Assembly: GCA_013349325.1 (NCBI GenBank)
Contig: DUZX01000013.1
Coordinates: 19,705 to 83,704 of the forward strand
DNA: 64,000 nt
Reading direction: 5' to 3'
From: Desulfuromonadales bacterium
GTDB taxonomy: Bacteria; Desulfobacterota; Desulfuromonadia; Geobacterales; Pseudopelobacteraceae
Both the position numbers and the translations under genes were made by a program. Of the stretch, positions 1 through 9,271 are shown in pieces. The notes under the pieces are model-generated. The model saw only the letters and a list, made by a program, of their open reading frames with translations, was not told where the DNA came from and did no database searches. Positions within the stretch are counted from its first letter, which is position 1; each line of letters opens with the position of its first letter.

Positions 1-887
1 AGCAGCACTTTACGCAGCCGCCTCCGCGCTATACCGAGGCTACGCTGGTCAAGACGCTCGAAGAGTACGGCATCGGGCGTCCGTCAACCTTTGCTTCGAT
101 CATGAATACGCTGGTGGAACGCAAATACGCCCGTCTTGATAAGAAGCGCTTCTTTCCGGAAGATGTCGGCATGGTGGTCAGCGATCTGTTGACATCACAT
201 TTTCAGACGTACGTCGATTACAATTTTACCGCCGGTCTGGAAGAGGAGCTGGATCAGGTTTCACGCGGTGAGAAAGAGTGGCAGCCGCTCTTGAAAGCGT
301 TCTGGGAACCGTTTATTGCGCTCTTGAAACAGAAAGAAGGGGAGGTCAACAAGTCCGATCTGACCACCGAGGCCACCGACGAAAAGTGCCCGGAATGCAG
401 CAAACCGCTGGTCGTCAAGCTCGGCAAGCGCGGTAAATTTATCGCCTGCTCCGGTTTTCAGGAAGGGTGCAAATATACCCGCAACGTCGATCAGGATGGT
501 GAAATCGTAGAGCCGATTGTTTCAGAAGAAAAATGCGAGAAGTGCGGTTTGCCGATGCTGATCAAGGATGGCCGTTTCGGTAAATACCTGGCCTGTTCCG
601 GCTATCCGGCCTGCAAGAATATTCAGCCGCTGGTCAAGCCGGTCAGCACGGGTGTCGTGTGTCCGGAGTGCAAGGAAGGGGAGCTGACCGAGAAAAAGTC
701 GCGCTTCGGCAAGTTATTCTACTCCTGCAACAAATACCCGCAGTGCAAGTTCGCCCTCTGGGATCTGCCGGTGGAAAGCCCCTGCCCGAAATGCGGCTTC
801 CCGCTGCTGGTCAAAAAGATCTACAAGCGCAAAGGTGAGTTTTTGAAATGCCCCAAAGAAGGTTGTGATTACAACAGCAGCGAGTGA
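1..887 (+). CDS. topA: DNA topoisomerase I, C-terminal part (5' end outside window)
   Basis: Type IA topoisomerase that relaxes negatively supercoiled DNA. The reading frame is open from base 3, so the gene starts upstream; what is visible is the end of the catalytic core (EEYGIGRPSTFASI, typical of the family) followed by a tail of four zinc-ribbon modules, each with CxxC pairs (CPEC, CEKC, CPEC and CPKC) spaced over about 160 residues. Such C-terminal zinc ribbons bind single-stranded DNA in bacterial TopA. The frame ends at TGA 885-887. trmFO follows 109 bases downstream on the same strand, a common neighbour of topA in many bacteria. Identity is secure; only the N-terminal two thirds are missing. 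Confidence 0.95.
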   Translation, partial: QHFTQPPPRYTEATLVKTLEEYGIGRPSTFASIMNTLVERKYARLDKKRFFPEDVGMVVSDLLTSHFQTYVDYNFTAGLEEELDQVSRGEKEWQPLLKAFWEPFIALLKQKEGEVNKSDLTTEATDEKCPECSKPLVVKLGKRGKFIACSGFQEGCKYTRNVDQDGEIVEPIVSEEKCEKCGLPMLIKDGRFGKYLACSGYPACKNIQPLVKPVSTGVVCPECKEGELTEKKSRFGKLFYSCNKYPQCKFALWDLPVESPCPKCGFPLLVKKIYKRKGEFLKCPKEGCDYNSSE

Positions 888-996
888 TACATACAATATC
901 CAGCTTTCCAGAGGCACGGGTAAAGTGTGATGTCGGATACCGGTCCGGGATTAACTCTACTGCTCGTGCCTCACTGTTTTTACACAAGGAAAAACC

Positions 997-2304
997 ATGT
1001 CCGAGAAAAGCATTACCATCATCGGCGGCGGGTTGGCCGGCTGCGAGGCCGCCTGGCAGGCGGCGCAGCGCGGCGTATCTGTTGCTCTGCATGAAATGAA
1101 ACCGACGAAATATTCTCCGGCTCACGAGCTGCCCGGTCTGGCTGAGCTGGTCTGCTCCAATTCGCTGCGCGGCATCTCGCTTGATAACGCGGTCGGACTG
1201 CTGAAAGAGGAACTGCGCCGGTGCGGATCATTGATCATGATGGCTGCCGAAGCCACGTCTGTTCCGGCAGGGGGAGCGCTGGCGGTCGATCGGCAGCTTT
1301 TTTCCGACTACGTTACCGCCAGAATCGAAGCTCATCCTCTGATCCGCATCGAGCGTGGCGAGGTCGATGCTGTTCCGGGCGACGGGATCGTGATTATCGC
1401 CTCCGGTCCGCTTACCAGTGATGCCCTGGCGGCCTCGCTGGCAGAGCTGGCCGGAGACCGCCTGTACTTCTATGATGCCATCGCGCCGATTGTCGCGGCT
1501 GATTCGCTTGATATGAGCAAGGTCTTTGCCGCTTCGCGCTACGGCAAAGGGGATGGTGACGATTACCTGAACTGTCCGCTGGATGAGGCTGATTACGTGG
1601 CTTTTATCGATGAACTGAATCGCGGCGAGAAGGTTCCGGCGCATGATTTTGAGAAGACGGTTCATTTTGAAGGCTGCATGCCGGTTGAAGAGCTGGCGGC
1701 CCGAGGCGTTGAAACACTGCGCTTCGGTCCGATGAAGCCGGTTGGTCTGCTTAATCCGCATACCGGGCATGAGGCGCATGCCGTCATCCAGCTGCGCGCC
1801 GAGAATCGGGAAAAGACGATGTACAACCTGGTCGGTTTTCAAACCAAGCTGACCTGGCCGGAACAGCGACGGGTCTTCAGGACGATTCCGGGGCTGGAGG
1901 TGGCCGAATTTGTGCGGCTTGGCTCGATGCACCGCAATACCTTTATCAATTCACCGGCACTGCTTGACGTGACCCAGCGTTTGAAAAGTGATAACCGTAT
2001 TCTTTTTGCCGGCCAGATTACCGGGGTGGAGGGTTATGTCGAGTCAGGCGCCAGCGGGTTTTTAGCAGGCATTGCTGCAGCAGCTCTCATTCAGGAACAG
2101 CCGATTCTACAACCGCCACCGGAAACAGCCTTGGGTGCCTTGATGAGGCATATTACCAATGCTGATGTGAAACATTTCCAGCCGATGAACGTCAATTATG
2201 GACTTTTCCCGGAGCTTTCGGGGAAAATCAAAAAGAAGGAACGACGCCAGAAACTGGCCGAGCGGGCTTTAGATGCGTTGGAAGTGTGGAAGCAAGGCTT
2301 ATGA
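997..2304 (+). CDS. trmFO: Methylenetetrahydrofolate--tRNA-(uracil-5-)-methyltransferase TrmFO
   Basis: Folate- and FAD-dependent enzyme that makes 5-methyluridine at position 54 of tRNA. The 435-residue protein has the expected family length and opens with an FAD dinucleotide-binding motif ([14 protein letters not shown], residues 8-21). The CSNSLRG segment near residue 53 and the later [12 protein letters not shown] segment are characteristic of TrmFO (formerly Gid). ATG 997 is preceded by AAGGA with good spacing. An inverted-repeat element begins directly at its stop codon. Cytoplasmic; presumably co-expressed with topA. Confidence 0.95.
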   Translation: MSEKSITIIGGGLAGCEAAWQAAQRGVSVALHEMKPTKYSPAHELPGLAELVCSNSLRGISLDNAVGLLKEELRRCGSLIMMAAEATSVPAGGALAVDRQLFSDYVTARIEAHPLIRIERGEVDAVPGDGIVIIASGPLTSDALAASLAELAGDRLYFYDAIAPIVAADSLDMSKVFAASRYGKGDGDDYLNCPLDEADYVAFIDELNRGEKVPAHDFEKTVHFEGCMPVEELAARGVETLRFGPMKPVGLLNPHTGHEAHAVIQLRAENREKTMYNLVGFQTKLTWPEQRRVFRTIPGLEVAEFVRLGSMHRNTFINSPALLDVTQRLKSDNRILFAGQITGVEGYVESGASGFLAGIAAAALIQEQPILQPPPETALGALMRHITNADVKHFQPMNVNYGLFPELSGKIKKKERRQKLAERALDALEVWKQGL

Positions 2305-2306
2305 AA

Positions 2307-2430
2307 CACAGAGCAACGGGGCAACAGAAAAAGACAAAACCGGATATTTTTATTAAACTTGAAAACCGGCCCTCTGTTTGTTTACTATACATATTGTGAG
2401 CTTTCTCCTCTGTTGCTTAGTTGCTCTGTG
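2307..2430. repeat. Gene-less inverted-repeat element (CACAGAGCAAC family)
   Basis: Two roughly 21-base arms (2307-2327 and 2410-2430) are inverted copies matching at about 18 of 21 positions. Both begin CACAGAGCAAC in their outward-in orientation and end GCAACAG. The roughly 80 bases between them are AT-rich and hold no gene. The arrangement resembles a MITE-like unit. The right half of the element at 17139-17214 has the same arm sequence, so this is a dispersed family in the window. Confidence 0.7.
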
Positions 2431-2449
2431 ATCAATAAGGATTTTCAAA

Positions 2450-3724
2450 ATGACGAACGAAAACATTGATCCCCTTAAACGGGTTGAAGAACAATTGAAA
2501 AAATGTGTCAAGTGCGGTGCCTGCCGGCAGAATTGCCCTGCATTCACTGCCTTCCAGCGTGAACCGGCCGTGGCACGCGGCAAGGTGGCCCTGGCGCAGC
2601 ATGTTCTCACGGACGATATCGAACTGGATGATGCCACCTATCAGGCTATGTCGCGTTGCCTGCTCTGCGGCAGCTGCGTTGATAAATGTCCCAACAGCGT
2701 GCCGACCGATGAAATCGTGATCGCCGCGCGTGAATCGCTGGCAAAAAAACGTGGTCTGACAACGTTTCACTCCGCAGTCGGCCAGGTGATCAAGAGCCGT
2801 AGCCGTATGAAAATGGGGGCCAAGATGGCGTCGGTACTGGGGCCGCTTTTTTTCAAGAAGGTACCGGAAACATCCGGCTTGCGACTGCGCTTTCCGATGC
2901 CGTTTGTCGGCACCCAGCGCTTTATTCCCGAAATCGCCGCCTCCAGTTTCATGTCGCGGCATCCGGAAGTCATTCCGGGTGAGCCGGGCAAGCTGCGTAT
3001 CGCCTTCTTTGTCGGTTGCATGACCAATTTTGTCTATACCGATGTCGGTGAGGCCGCCCTGGCGCTCTTTCGGCATCTGGGCTGCACGATAATCATTCCC
3101 AAAGACCAGCAGTGCTGCGGTCTGCCCGGTATGTCGGGCGGTGATATCGGTACGGTGCGCGAGCTGGCCGAGCAAAACCTGATCGCCATGGAAAAGTACG
3201 AGGTCGATTACGTCATGAGTGCCTGCGCTACCTGCGGCGGCGCGCTGCACCGCCTGTATCCACTGGTGGTTGGCAAGCGGAATCCGGAGCTGCGCGAACG
3301 GCTGGATGCGCTGGCTAAAAAAACGGTTGATGCCGCTCAACTGCTGAAGCAGCTGGGACTCGATCCGACCGCAACCGGTGCCGGTGAAGACATTCGCATT
3401 ACCTACCATGACCCCTGTCACCTGCGTACACGCGGAATTTCGAAACAGCCGCGTGAACTGCTGAATGGGGCTCCCGGTGTCGAGCTGGTCGAGATGGAAG
3501 GGGCTGATCGCTGCTGTGGTCTGGGAGGCACTTTTAATGTCTATCACTATGATTCTTCGATGACAATTAACGATGCCAAGAGCGAAGCCATCCTGGCAAC
3601 CGGAGCCACGGCTGTTGCCACCGGATGCCCGGGCTGTATGATGCAGCTGGCGGATGGCCTCAAGCAGCATGGCTCGAATGTTGAAGTTTTACATACCCTG
3701 CAGCTTCTGGCGCGCAACCTATAA
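2450..3724 (+). CDS. Glycolate-oxidase-type (GlcF/HdrD-like) iron-sulfur subunit
   Basis: Electron-transfer protein of the GlcF/LldE/HdrD group, which passes electrons from FAD-linked 2-hydroxyacid dehydrogenases. The 424-residue protein has two ferredoxin-type 4Fe-4S motifs near the N terminus (Cys 19, 22, 25, 29 and Cys 70, 73, 76, 80). Two cysteine-rich CCG domains follow, each containing CCGL (CCGLPGMSGG and CCGLGGTF). This is the canonical GlcF layout and length. No FAD-binding GlcD partner lies next to it here, so the electron donor is not defined; lactate, glycolate or another hydroxyacid is possible. ATG 2450 lies just beyond the repeat at 2307-2430, so its promoter may be inside or after that element. 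Confidence 0.85.
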   Translation: MTNENIDPLKRVEEQLKKCVKCGACRQNCPAFTAFQREPAVARGKVALAQHVLTDDIELDDATYQAMSRCLLCGSCVDKCPNSVPTDEIVIAARESLAKKRGLTTFHSAVGQVIKSRSRMKMGAKMASVLGPLFFKKVPETSGLRLRFPMPFVGTQRFIPEIAASSFMSRHPEVIPGEPGKLRIAFFVGCMTNFVYTDVGEAALALFRHLGCTIIIPKDQQCCGLPGMSGGDIGTVRELAEQNLIAMEKYEVDYVMSACATCGGALHRLYPLVVGKRNPELRERLDALAKKTVDAAQLLKQLGLDPTATGAGEDIRITYHDPCHLRTRGISKQPRELLNGAPGVELVEMEGADRCCGLGGTFNVYHYDSSMTINDAKSEAILATGATAVATGCPGCMMQLADGLKQHGSNVEVLHTLQLLARNL

Positions 3725-3795
3725 ACAAGGAATTTAATTTAGATAAATTACGTTTATTGAAAGTAATATTATTTGCTGGCGATAAATGAATTTTA

Positions 3796-3823
3796 TTGAC
3801 AATGTAAGTCAAATTGTATACAA
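3796..3823 (+). promoter_or_regulatory. Promoter with overlapping TTGTATACAA palindrome upstream of the XRE-cupin gene
   Basis: A sigma70-like -35 TTGACA (3796-3801) and a -10 TATACA (3817-3822) are separated by 15 bases. The -10 lies inside a perfect 10-base palindrome, TTGTATACAA (3814-3823). A palindrome over the -10 in front of a helix-turn-helix gene suggests autorepression, which is an inference. The 8-base core TGTATACA recurs twice at 12701-12721. Confidence 0.6.
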
Positions 3824-3868
3824 ACCCCGCACGGAAACCGAGTTATATTTACACGAGCAGGGGTTTGG

Positions 3869-4432
3869 ATGCGCGAATACAATATCGGCTCAAAAATAAA
3901 GAAACTTCGTCTCGCTAAAAAGCTGACTCTTCAGGCTGTCGCCAAAGAGACCGGCTTTTCTCCCGCTCTTATATCCCAGATTGAAAACAATAACGTTTCA
4001 CCTCCCATTGCTACCCTTTCCAGAATCGCCAAATTCTTCGATGTCAAAATAGGGCTGTTCTTCTCCGAAGATGAGGAAGAGTGCCGTTTTGAAGTCGTGC
4101 GTGCCAGCGAACGCAAGGCGATCCCGCGAGTCATCTCCAAAGCTGGCACCAGCCAGGGCTACTCATACGAATCACTTTCATTCCACAAACAAAACAAGAA
4201 GATGGAACCGTTTCTGCTCTCGATAACCGAGAAGGCAGCGGAAGAAAACACCTACAGCCACGATGGCGAAGAGTTTCTTTTTATCATGAAAGGGACTGCC
4301 GATCTGCTGCTGGACGAAAAGCGGATTGTTCTCGAAGAAGGGGATTGCGTCTATTTTGACTCTGCTTTGAAACACCGCCTGCTATCCCATGATGGCAGTG
4401 AAGTCAAGGTGCTTGCCGTTGTAGCTCGCTGA
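3869..4432 (+). CDS. XRE-family regulator with C-terminal cupin sensor domain
   Basis: Small-molecule-responsive DNA-binding regulator of 187 residues. Residues about 8-62 form an XRE/Cro-type helix-turn-helix (VAKETGFSPALISQIENNNV). Residues about 110-185 form a cupin barrel (YSHDGEEFLFIMKGTADLLL, then GDCVYFDSALKHR), the usual ligand pocket in this class. It lies 43 bases upstream of the carboxyltransferase gene on the same strand, so the propionyl/methylmalonyl-CoA module is the natural target, though this is inferred from position. The promoter carries a palindrome that is likely its own operator. The effector cannot be read from sequence. Confidence 0.85.
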   Translation: MREYNIGSKIKKLRLAKKLTLQAVAKETGFSPALISQIENNNVSPPIATLSRIAKFFDVKIGLFFSEDEEECRFEVVRASERKAIPRVISKAGTSQGYSYESLSFHKQNKKMEPFLLSITEKAAEENTYSHDGEEFLFIMKGTADLLLDEKRIVLEEGDCVYFDSALKHRLLSHDGSEVKVLAVVAR

Positions 4433-4475
4433 ATTATTAATCGATGCGTAATATTTTACTGAAAGGAGGGTGAAG

Positions 4476-6200
4476 ATGTCTAAAACTGCAATTAAACCAT
4501 CGCTGAACAACCCGTTTGCGCCTGCCAAAACCGTCGAGTTTACCATTCCGGGGGAAATTCCCGGGAAAAAAGGTGGCTATGAAGAGGCGATGAAGGAGGG
4601 CTATGAGCTGATCCAGCGTCCGATCAAATCGGTTAAAATCGAACAGATCGAAAAACAGCATTTTAAAAAAAGAATGACGGTCTGGGAGCGTTTGCGCGTT
4701 CTCTCCAGCAAAGAGCCCAATGTGCTTTTCCAGAACTGGGGTAAGAACCTGGATGGCGCTTCGCTGGTAACGGCTGTTCTTAATATCGGTGGCCGTGATG
4801 TCGCTGTCTATGGGCATGATTTTACGGTTCGCGCCGGTTCGATTGACGCTACCAATGGCAGCAAACTTGCCAAACTGTTCAATATGGCCGCAACTCGTGG
4901 AATTCCGGTTATCGGTATGAATGACTCTGCCGGTGCCTTCGTTCCGGCCGGTGTCGGCGGCCTGGATGGATACGCTGAAGCGTTTACGGCGCTGCGCCGC
5001 ATGAGCGGCATCGTGCCGTCGATCATGTGTATGTTCGGTTTTAATGCCGGCGGCGGTTCCTACCTGCCGCGTCAGGGCAGTTTTGTCATTCAGCCGAATG
5101 ACACCTTCTTCGGTTTGACCGGTCCCGGTGTTGTTAAATCGGTACTCGGCGAAGATATCACCCCGGAAGAGCTGGGTGGACCGAAGGTTCACAGTAAAAC
5201 CGGCGTGGCTGATATTACCGTTACCGATGAAGTCGCTGCGCTGCGTACGGCCGTTCGCCTCTTGTCGTATATTCCGGACAACAACAGTGTCGGAGCGCCC
5301 TTTCAGGAAACCAGTGACCCGCTGGACCGTAAAACCTGGGAGATAAACACGCTGCTCAAAAAAGCGTTCAACTCGCCGACCGGATTCAATACACCCTTTG
5401 ATGTGTCGATCGTTATCCAGCAGATCTGCGACCATGGCGATTATTTTGAACTACAGCCGGAGCGCGCCCGCGAAGTTGTTACCGCATTTGGTCGTCTTGG
5501 CGGCCAGGTGGTCGGCTTTGTGGCCAACAACTCAGCGGTTTCTTCCGGCCAGATCGATTGTGATTCGGCGGTCAAGATCGCCCGCTTTGTGCGCTTCTGC
5601 AATATTTACAATATTCCGATCATCTTCATGGAAGATACCACCGGCTTCCTGCCGGGACGTGAACAGGAATCGCGCGGCATCGTCCAGGCCGGTCGCTCCA
5701 TGCTTGATTCGATCGTCGATGTCCGTACACCGCGTATTCTCCTGATCCTGCGCAATGCCTATGGTGGTGCCTACGCATCCTACAACAACTACCCGACCGG
5801 TGCCGACCTGGTACTGGCTCTCCCGACCACACGGCTGGCTGTTATGGGCCCGGCCGGCAAAGAGTTCGTTTACAAGGATGAATTGCGTAAGATACGAGCT
5901 GCTGTGGCGGAGATGATTAAAAAGGGCACCGAAGAGCGGATCAAATCCGGCTCTGATGGTGCTATTGCAAAGAGTGACGCCGAGAAAGAGGCCGCAGAAT
6001 ATCTGAAGCTTCAGGAAACTGCGTTGAACCAGCGCTACGAAAAAGAGCTGATGAATCCGAAAGAAGGCCTGGCACTTGGTTCGATCTCTTCGATCGTTAT
6101 GCCGACCGACCTGCGCAAAGTGCTTGGTGAAAATATCGCCTTCCTGATGCGGCACTACAAACCGGGTCCGATGATGGGGCCGCAGCGCGAATTCCATTAA
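4476..6200 (+). CDS. Acyl-CoA carboxylase carboxyltransferase subunit (propionyl/methylmalonyl-CoA type)
   Basis: Carboxyltransferase that moves CO2 between carboxybiotin and an acyl-CoA. The 574-residue protein has both halves of the crotonase-like carboxyltransferase fold, with glycine-rich oxyanion segments in the N half ([16 protein letters not shown], then [13 protein letters not shown]) and the C half ([11 protein letters not shown]). It resembles propionyl-CoA carboxylase beta and the transcarboxylase 12S subunit. A GTG at 4470 is in frame, but ATG 4476 has an AAAGGAGG site at ideal spacing and is preferred. With the biotin enzyme downstream, mutase and epimerase it would interconvert propionyl-CoA and succinyl-CoA. 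Whether it works as carboxylase, decarboxylase or transcarboxylase is not decidable here. Confidence 0.85.
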   Translation: MSKTAIKPSLNNPFAPAKTVEFTIPGEIPGKKGGYEEAMKEGYELIQRPIKSVKIEQIEKQHFKKRMTVWERLRVLSSKEPNVLFQNWGKNLDGASLVTAVLNIGGRDVAVYGHDFTVRAGSIDATNGSKLAKLFNMAATRGIPVIGMNDSAGAFVPAGVGGLDGYAEAFTALRRMSGIVPSIMCMFGFNAGGGSYLPRQGSFVIQPNDTFFGLTGPGVVKSVLGEDITPEELGGPKVHSKTGVADITVTDEVAALRTAVRLLSYIPDNNSVGAPFQETSDPLDRKTWEINTLLKKAFNSPTGFNTPFDVSIVIQQICDHGDYFELQPERAREVVTAFGRLGGQVVGFVANNSAVSSGQIDCDSAVKIARFVRFCNIYNIPIIFMEDTTGFLPGREQESRGIVQAGRSMLDSIVDVRTPRILLILRNAYGGAYASYNNYPTGADLVLALPTTRLAVMGPAGKEFVYKDELRKIRAAVAEMIKKGTEERIKSGSDGAIAKSDAEKEAAEYLKLQETALNQRYEKELMNPKEGLALGSISSIVMPTDLRKVLGENIAFLMRHYKPGPMMGPQREFH

Positions 6201-6216
6201 TGACGGATTTTAAATA

Positions 6217-6328
6217 TCCACCACAGAGTCACTGAGAGCACGGAGAAAACAATAAGGCTCAACAGATACGGATATTTGCTGTAACCATTTTTTCGCCTTT
6301 TTCTGTGTACCCTGTGCCTCTGTGGTAA
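6217..6328. repeat. Gene-less inverted-repeat element (CCACAGAGTCAC family)
   Basis: The left arm starts at about 6217 (ACCACAGAG at 6220-6228) and the right arm ends at about 6328 (CTCTGTGGT at 6318-6326). They are imperfect inverted copies about 30 bases long, with some 50 AT-rich bases between. The arms resemble those around the GxxExxY gene at 11833-12275 but have diverged and hold no gene. The element separates the carboxyltransferase gene from the biotin carboxylase gene. Confidence 0.6.
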
Positions 6329-6374
6329 GAATTTATAGAGATTTTCATTTAATAGAGGAATTGGAGATAGAAAC

Positions 6375-9254
6375 ATGACCGACTTCTACCGTAACAACCC
6401 CTTGATTCATCGCGATCGTCGTCTTGGCGCGTCCACTTCCGAGTGGGTACGTTCTTTTGCCTGCGAAGACCTGAAACCGCTGATCGTCTGCCGTGGTCCA
6501 ATCCGTAAGGAAGCCATGGATGTCTTTACCGAAATGGGGATCAGCCATTTTGGAATTCTGCTCTCGGAAAAAGATTCGATCGTCTACCCCAACGCATTGG
6601 CGCCCGAATTGCGCCAGCTGACAGATTCCAGTCGCGTTCATCGCGTGCCCGATTACAGCGGCGCCAGCAAGGAAGAGCGCGTCGAGCGCATCAACCAGAT
6701 TATTCAGATTGCCAAAGATAATAATTACGATTCTGTTTTTGCCGGTTACGGATTTATGGCTGAAGATGAAGAGTTTGTGGCTGCCATTGAGGAGGCCGGA
6801 CTCTCCTTTATTGGCCCCAATTCCCTTACTCAGGCGAATGCCGGTAAAAAAGACGAAGCTAAACGTACGGCACTTTCAGTCGGCGTCAGCGTAACCCCCG
6901 GTATCAATAACGTTACCGCCCGCACGCTGGTTAAAAAGTATGGCACCCGCGACAAACTGCTGGCACTGGTCAAGACCCACGGACTGGATCTTCCGGCAGA
7001 GCTGCTGAATGACAAAAAACTCTCGCTTGAAGACCTTGCTGATCAGATCCTGTACACGTCCTACGACAAGGGGCTGGATCTCTATACGATCGAAGAGCTT
7101 TCTGATCAGGTAAAAATGGAAGTGGAAGCGATGTTCAAAGAGTACCCTGCCAGCCGTATCCGTCTCAAGGCGATCGGTGGCGGTGGCGGTAAAGGTCAGC
7201 GTATTCTCGGCGCATCACTGCTGGGGATCAAGAAACCTTCAGAAAAACAGATTCAAGAGGCCTCCGCCGATACCGCCACGCTGGTACGCGAAGTTCTGAA
7301 TGAAGTCAAGGCCAACGGCGTCGGCGACAACAAGAACGTCCTGGTCGAGCTGAATATCGAGCAGACCCGTCACAACGAGATTCAGCTGGTCGGTAACGGC
7401 GAATGGTGCGTCTCGCTGGGTGGACGTGACTGTTCGCTGCAGATGCACGAACAGAAACTGCTGGAAATTTCTGTTACCCAGGAATCACTGGTGCTTGCAA
7501 TTGATAAAGCGAAGAAAGCCGGTCGCAAAGCTGAAGTCAAGGCGCTGGAAAATGATCTGAATGTTCTCAAGCGGATGGAAGACGATTCGACCAAATTCGG
7601 TGTGGCTGTCGGCCTCGACTCTGCTTCCACCTTCGAGTGCATCGTGGATCGCGACCGCTACTATTTCATGGAGGTCAACACCCGTATCCAGGTTGAGCAC
7701 CGCGTATCCGAACTCTGCTACGCGCTTAAATTCACTAATCCCAAAGATAAAAAAGATTTCTTTATTGTTGAGTCGCTGGTTGAAATGATGGGGCTCCTGG
7801 CGCGCCACAAAAAACGGCTCCCCAAGCCGGAGCGGATTCCACGCTACAGTGCCGCTGCCGAAGCACGTTTGAATGCTACCGACTGTTCTCTTTCACCGCA
7901 CGCCGGCGGTATGATCCGTTTCTGGTCAGCGCCGATCGAAGGAGAAATTCGCGACGATCAGGGTATCTGCATGGTCAACCCTGATACCGGCATGTTCATG
8001 CGCTATAAAGTTGCCGGCGCGTACGATTCCAACATCGCTCTGCTGCTGACCAAGGGCGAGGATCGACTGGCCAGCTATCAGCATCTCTCCAAAGTTCTGG
8101 GAAAAACCATCCTGCGTGGTACGGACCTGGCGACCAACCTTGAGTTCCACTACGGACTGGTAAACTGGTTCCTCGGCCAGAACGTAATGGCCAAGCCGAC
8201 CACCCGTTTTGTCGTACCTTACCTGACATTGATGGGGTTATTGAAAGAGGAAACCAGCAAGCTGGATACGGTCTTCGCCTTCTTCCAGATGAAAAAGGCC
8301 TACGCCAAAAAAATGGCTGAACAGTTTCCGGAAGATCCGAAGGTGGGCAAGGAGATGTCCGCCATTCTTGACCGCAAGGGGACTCTGGTTACCCGTCCGA
8401 TGGACAAGCTGATTGAAGATCCGCATCTGCTCTCCGGCTGGCTGTCTCTCAACCGGGCAAACTTCAGTATACAGAAAGGAAACGTTGTCTGGCATGGCAA
8501 TCCTTTCATCATTCTGGCTGATACCTACGAATACCTCAATATGTCCTGGAACCCCCAGGCTCCTGCGGCCGAAGTTATCTGGGAGCATGATAATGAGCTG
8601 CTACAGAAGGGTATCCGCTTTTACAGCACCCTGTCGGAGCGCTTCAAACTGGGTATGCATGAATTCGACAAGCTGTCTGCCCTGGTTGCCAAAGATAAAC
8701 CGCAAGCCGGTTTCAGTGCTGAAGAGTGGGAACAGATTCGTCAGGCGCACACCGGCTTTGAAGCGGGACTTGAACTGCTCGGCATGTTGTTCAGCGTGGC
8801 TGAAAAAATCAAATTCTGGGATTTCAAGATCGAAGACGATCTCGAGGTTACCATTCCTGAGTACCTGCATGATACAGAGCTGCAGGCCCGTATGAAAAAA
8901 ATACTGGTTCCGCCGCCCTCCACCAAGGCGGATGAAATCGTCGCCATCTGCGGCGGTATGTACTACGGTCAGGAAGCACCCGGTCTGCCGATGTTTGTCA
9001 GCGAAGGTATGCATTTTGAAAAGGGACAGGCGCTCTACATCATCGAAGTTATGAAAATGTTTAACACTGTCCGGGCTGTTTTCTCCGGTACAATTGACAA
9101 GATCATCATGCAGGGTGTTGACGGTTCCATCGTTCAGAAAGGGCAGCCGCTCTTCAAGATCACGCCGGATGAAAAATTTGTAGATATTGATCCTAAAGAG
9201 CTGGAACGGGAAAAACGGGAGCGCACCTCAGAGTATCTGCGCCAGGTTCTGTAA
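6375..9254 (+). CDS. Biotin carboxylase / biotin carboxyl carrier fusion protein
   Basis: ATP-dependent biotin carboxylase and its biotinylated swinging arm in one 959-residue chain. The N-terminal half has the biotin-carboxylase fold with an ATP-grasp glycine loop (GGGGGKGQ, residues 268-275) and the catalytic MEVNTRIQVEH segment at 432-442. Roughly 70 extra residues sit between the ATP-binding lobe start (about residue 180) and the glycine loop. Residues about 550-840 match no domain I recognise. The C-terminal biotinyl domain carries EVMKM with the predicted biotinylated Lys 894. It pairs with the carboxyltransferase upstream, from which it is split by a repeat element. ATG 6375 has only a weak GGAGA site upstream. 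Confidence 0.88.
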   Translation: MTDFYRNNPLIHRDRRLGASTSEWVRSFACEDLKPLIVCRGPIRKEAMDVFTEMGISHFGILLSEKDSIVYPNALAPELRQLTDSSRVHRVPDYSGASKEERVERINQIIQIAKDNNYDSVFAGYGFMAEDEEFVAAIEEAGLSFIGPNSLTQANAGKKDEAKRTALSVGVSVTPGINNVTARTLVKKYGTRDKLLALVKTHGLDLPAELLNDKKLSLEDLADQILYTSYDKGLDLYTIEELSDQVKMEVEAMFKEYPASRIRLKAIGGGGGKGQRILGASLLGIKKPSEKQIQEASADTATLVREVLNEVKANGVGDNKNVLVELNIEQTRHNEIQLVGNGEWCVSLGGRDCSLQMHEQKLLEISVTQESLVLAIDKAKKAGRKAEVKALENDLNVLKRMEDDSTKFGVAVGLDSASTFECIVDRDRYYFMEVNTRIQVEHRVSELCYALKFTNPKDKKDFFIVESLVEMMGLLARHKKRLPKPERIPRYSAAAEARLNATDCSLSPHAGGMIRFWSAPIEGEIRDDQGICMVNPDTGMFMRYKVAGAYDSNIALLLTKGEDRLASYQHLSKVLGKTILRGTDLATNLEFHYGLVNWFLGQNVMAKPTTRFVVPYLTLMGLLKEETSKLDTVFAFFQMKKAYAKKMAEQFPEDPKVGKEMSAILDRKGTLVTRPMDKLIEDPHLLSGWLSLNRANFSIQKGNVVWHGNPFIILADTYEYLNMSWNPQAPAAEVIWEHDNELLQKGIRFYSTLSERFKLGMHEFDKLSALVAKDKPQAGFSAEEWEQIRQAHTGFEAGLELLGMLFSVAEKIKFWDFKIEDDLEVTIPEYLHDTELQARMKKILVPPPSTKADEIVAICGGMYYGQEAPGLPMFVSEGMHFEKGQALYIIEVMKMFNTVRAVFSGTIDKIIMQGVDGSIVQKGQPLFKITPDEKFVDIDPKELEREKRERTSEYLRQVL

Positions 9255-9271
9255 AAAACGAGGAGGTTACT

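Noticed and set aside
811..1125. Short minus-strand frame across the topA-trmFO gap
   Set aside because: Overlaps both flanking genes, no domain, no start signal.
2432..3670. 412-codon minus-strand frame opposite the Fe-S protein
   Set aside because: It lies wholly antisense to a gene with clear cysteine motifs and has no recognisable domain; high-GC third positions create such frames.
4437..5435. 332-codon minus-strand frame opposite the carboxyltransferase
   Set aside because: Antisense to a well-recognised enzyme and without family signature or ribosome site.
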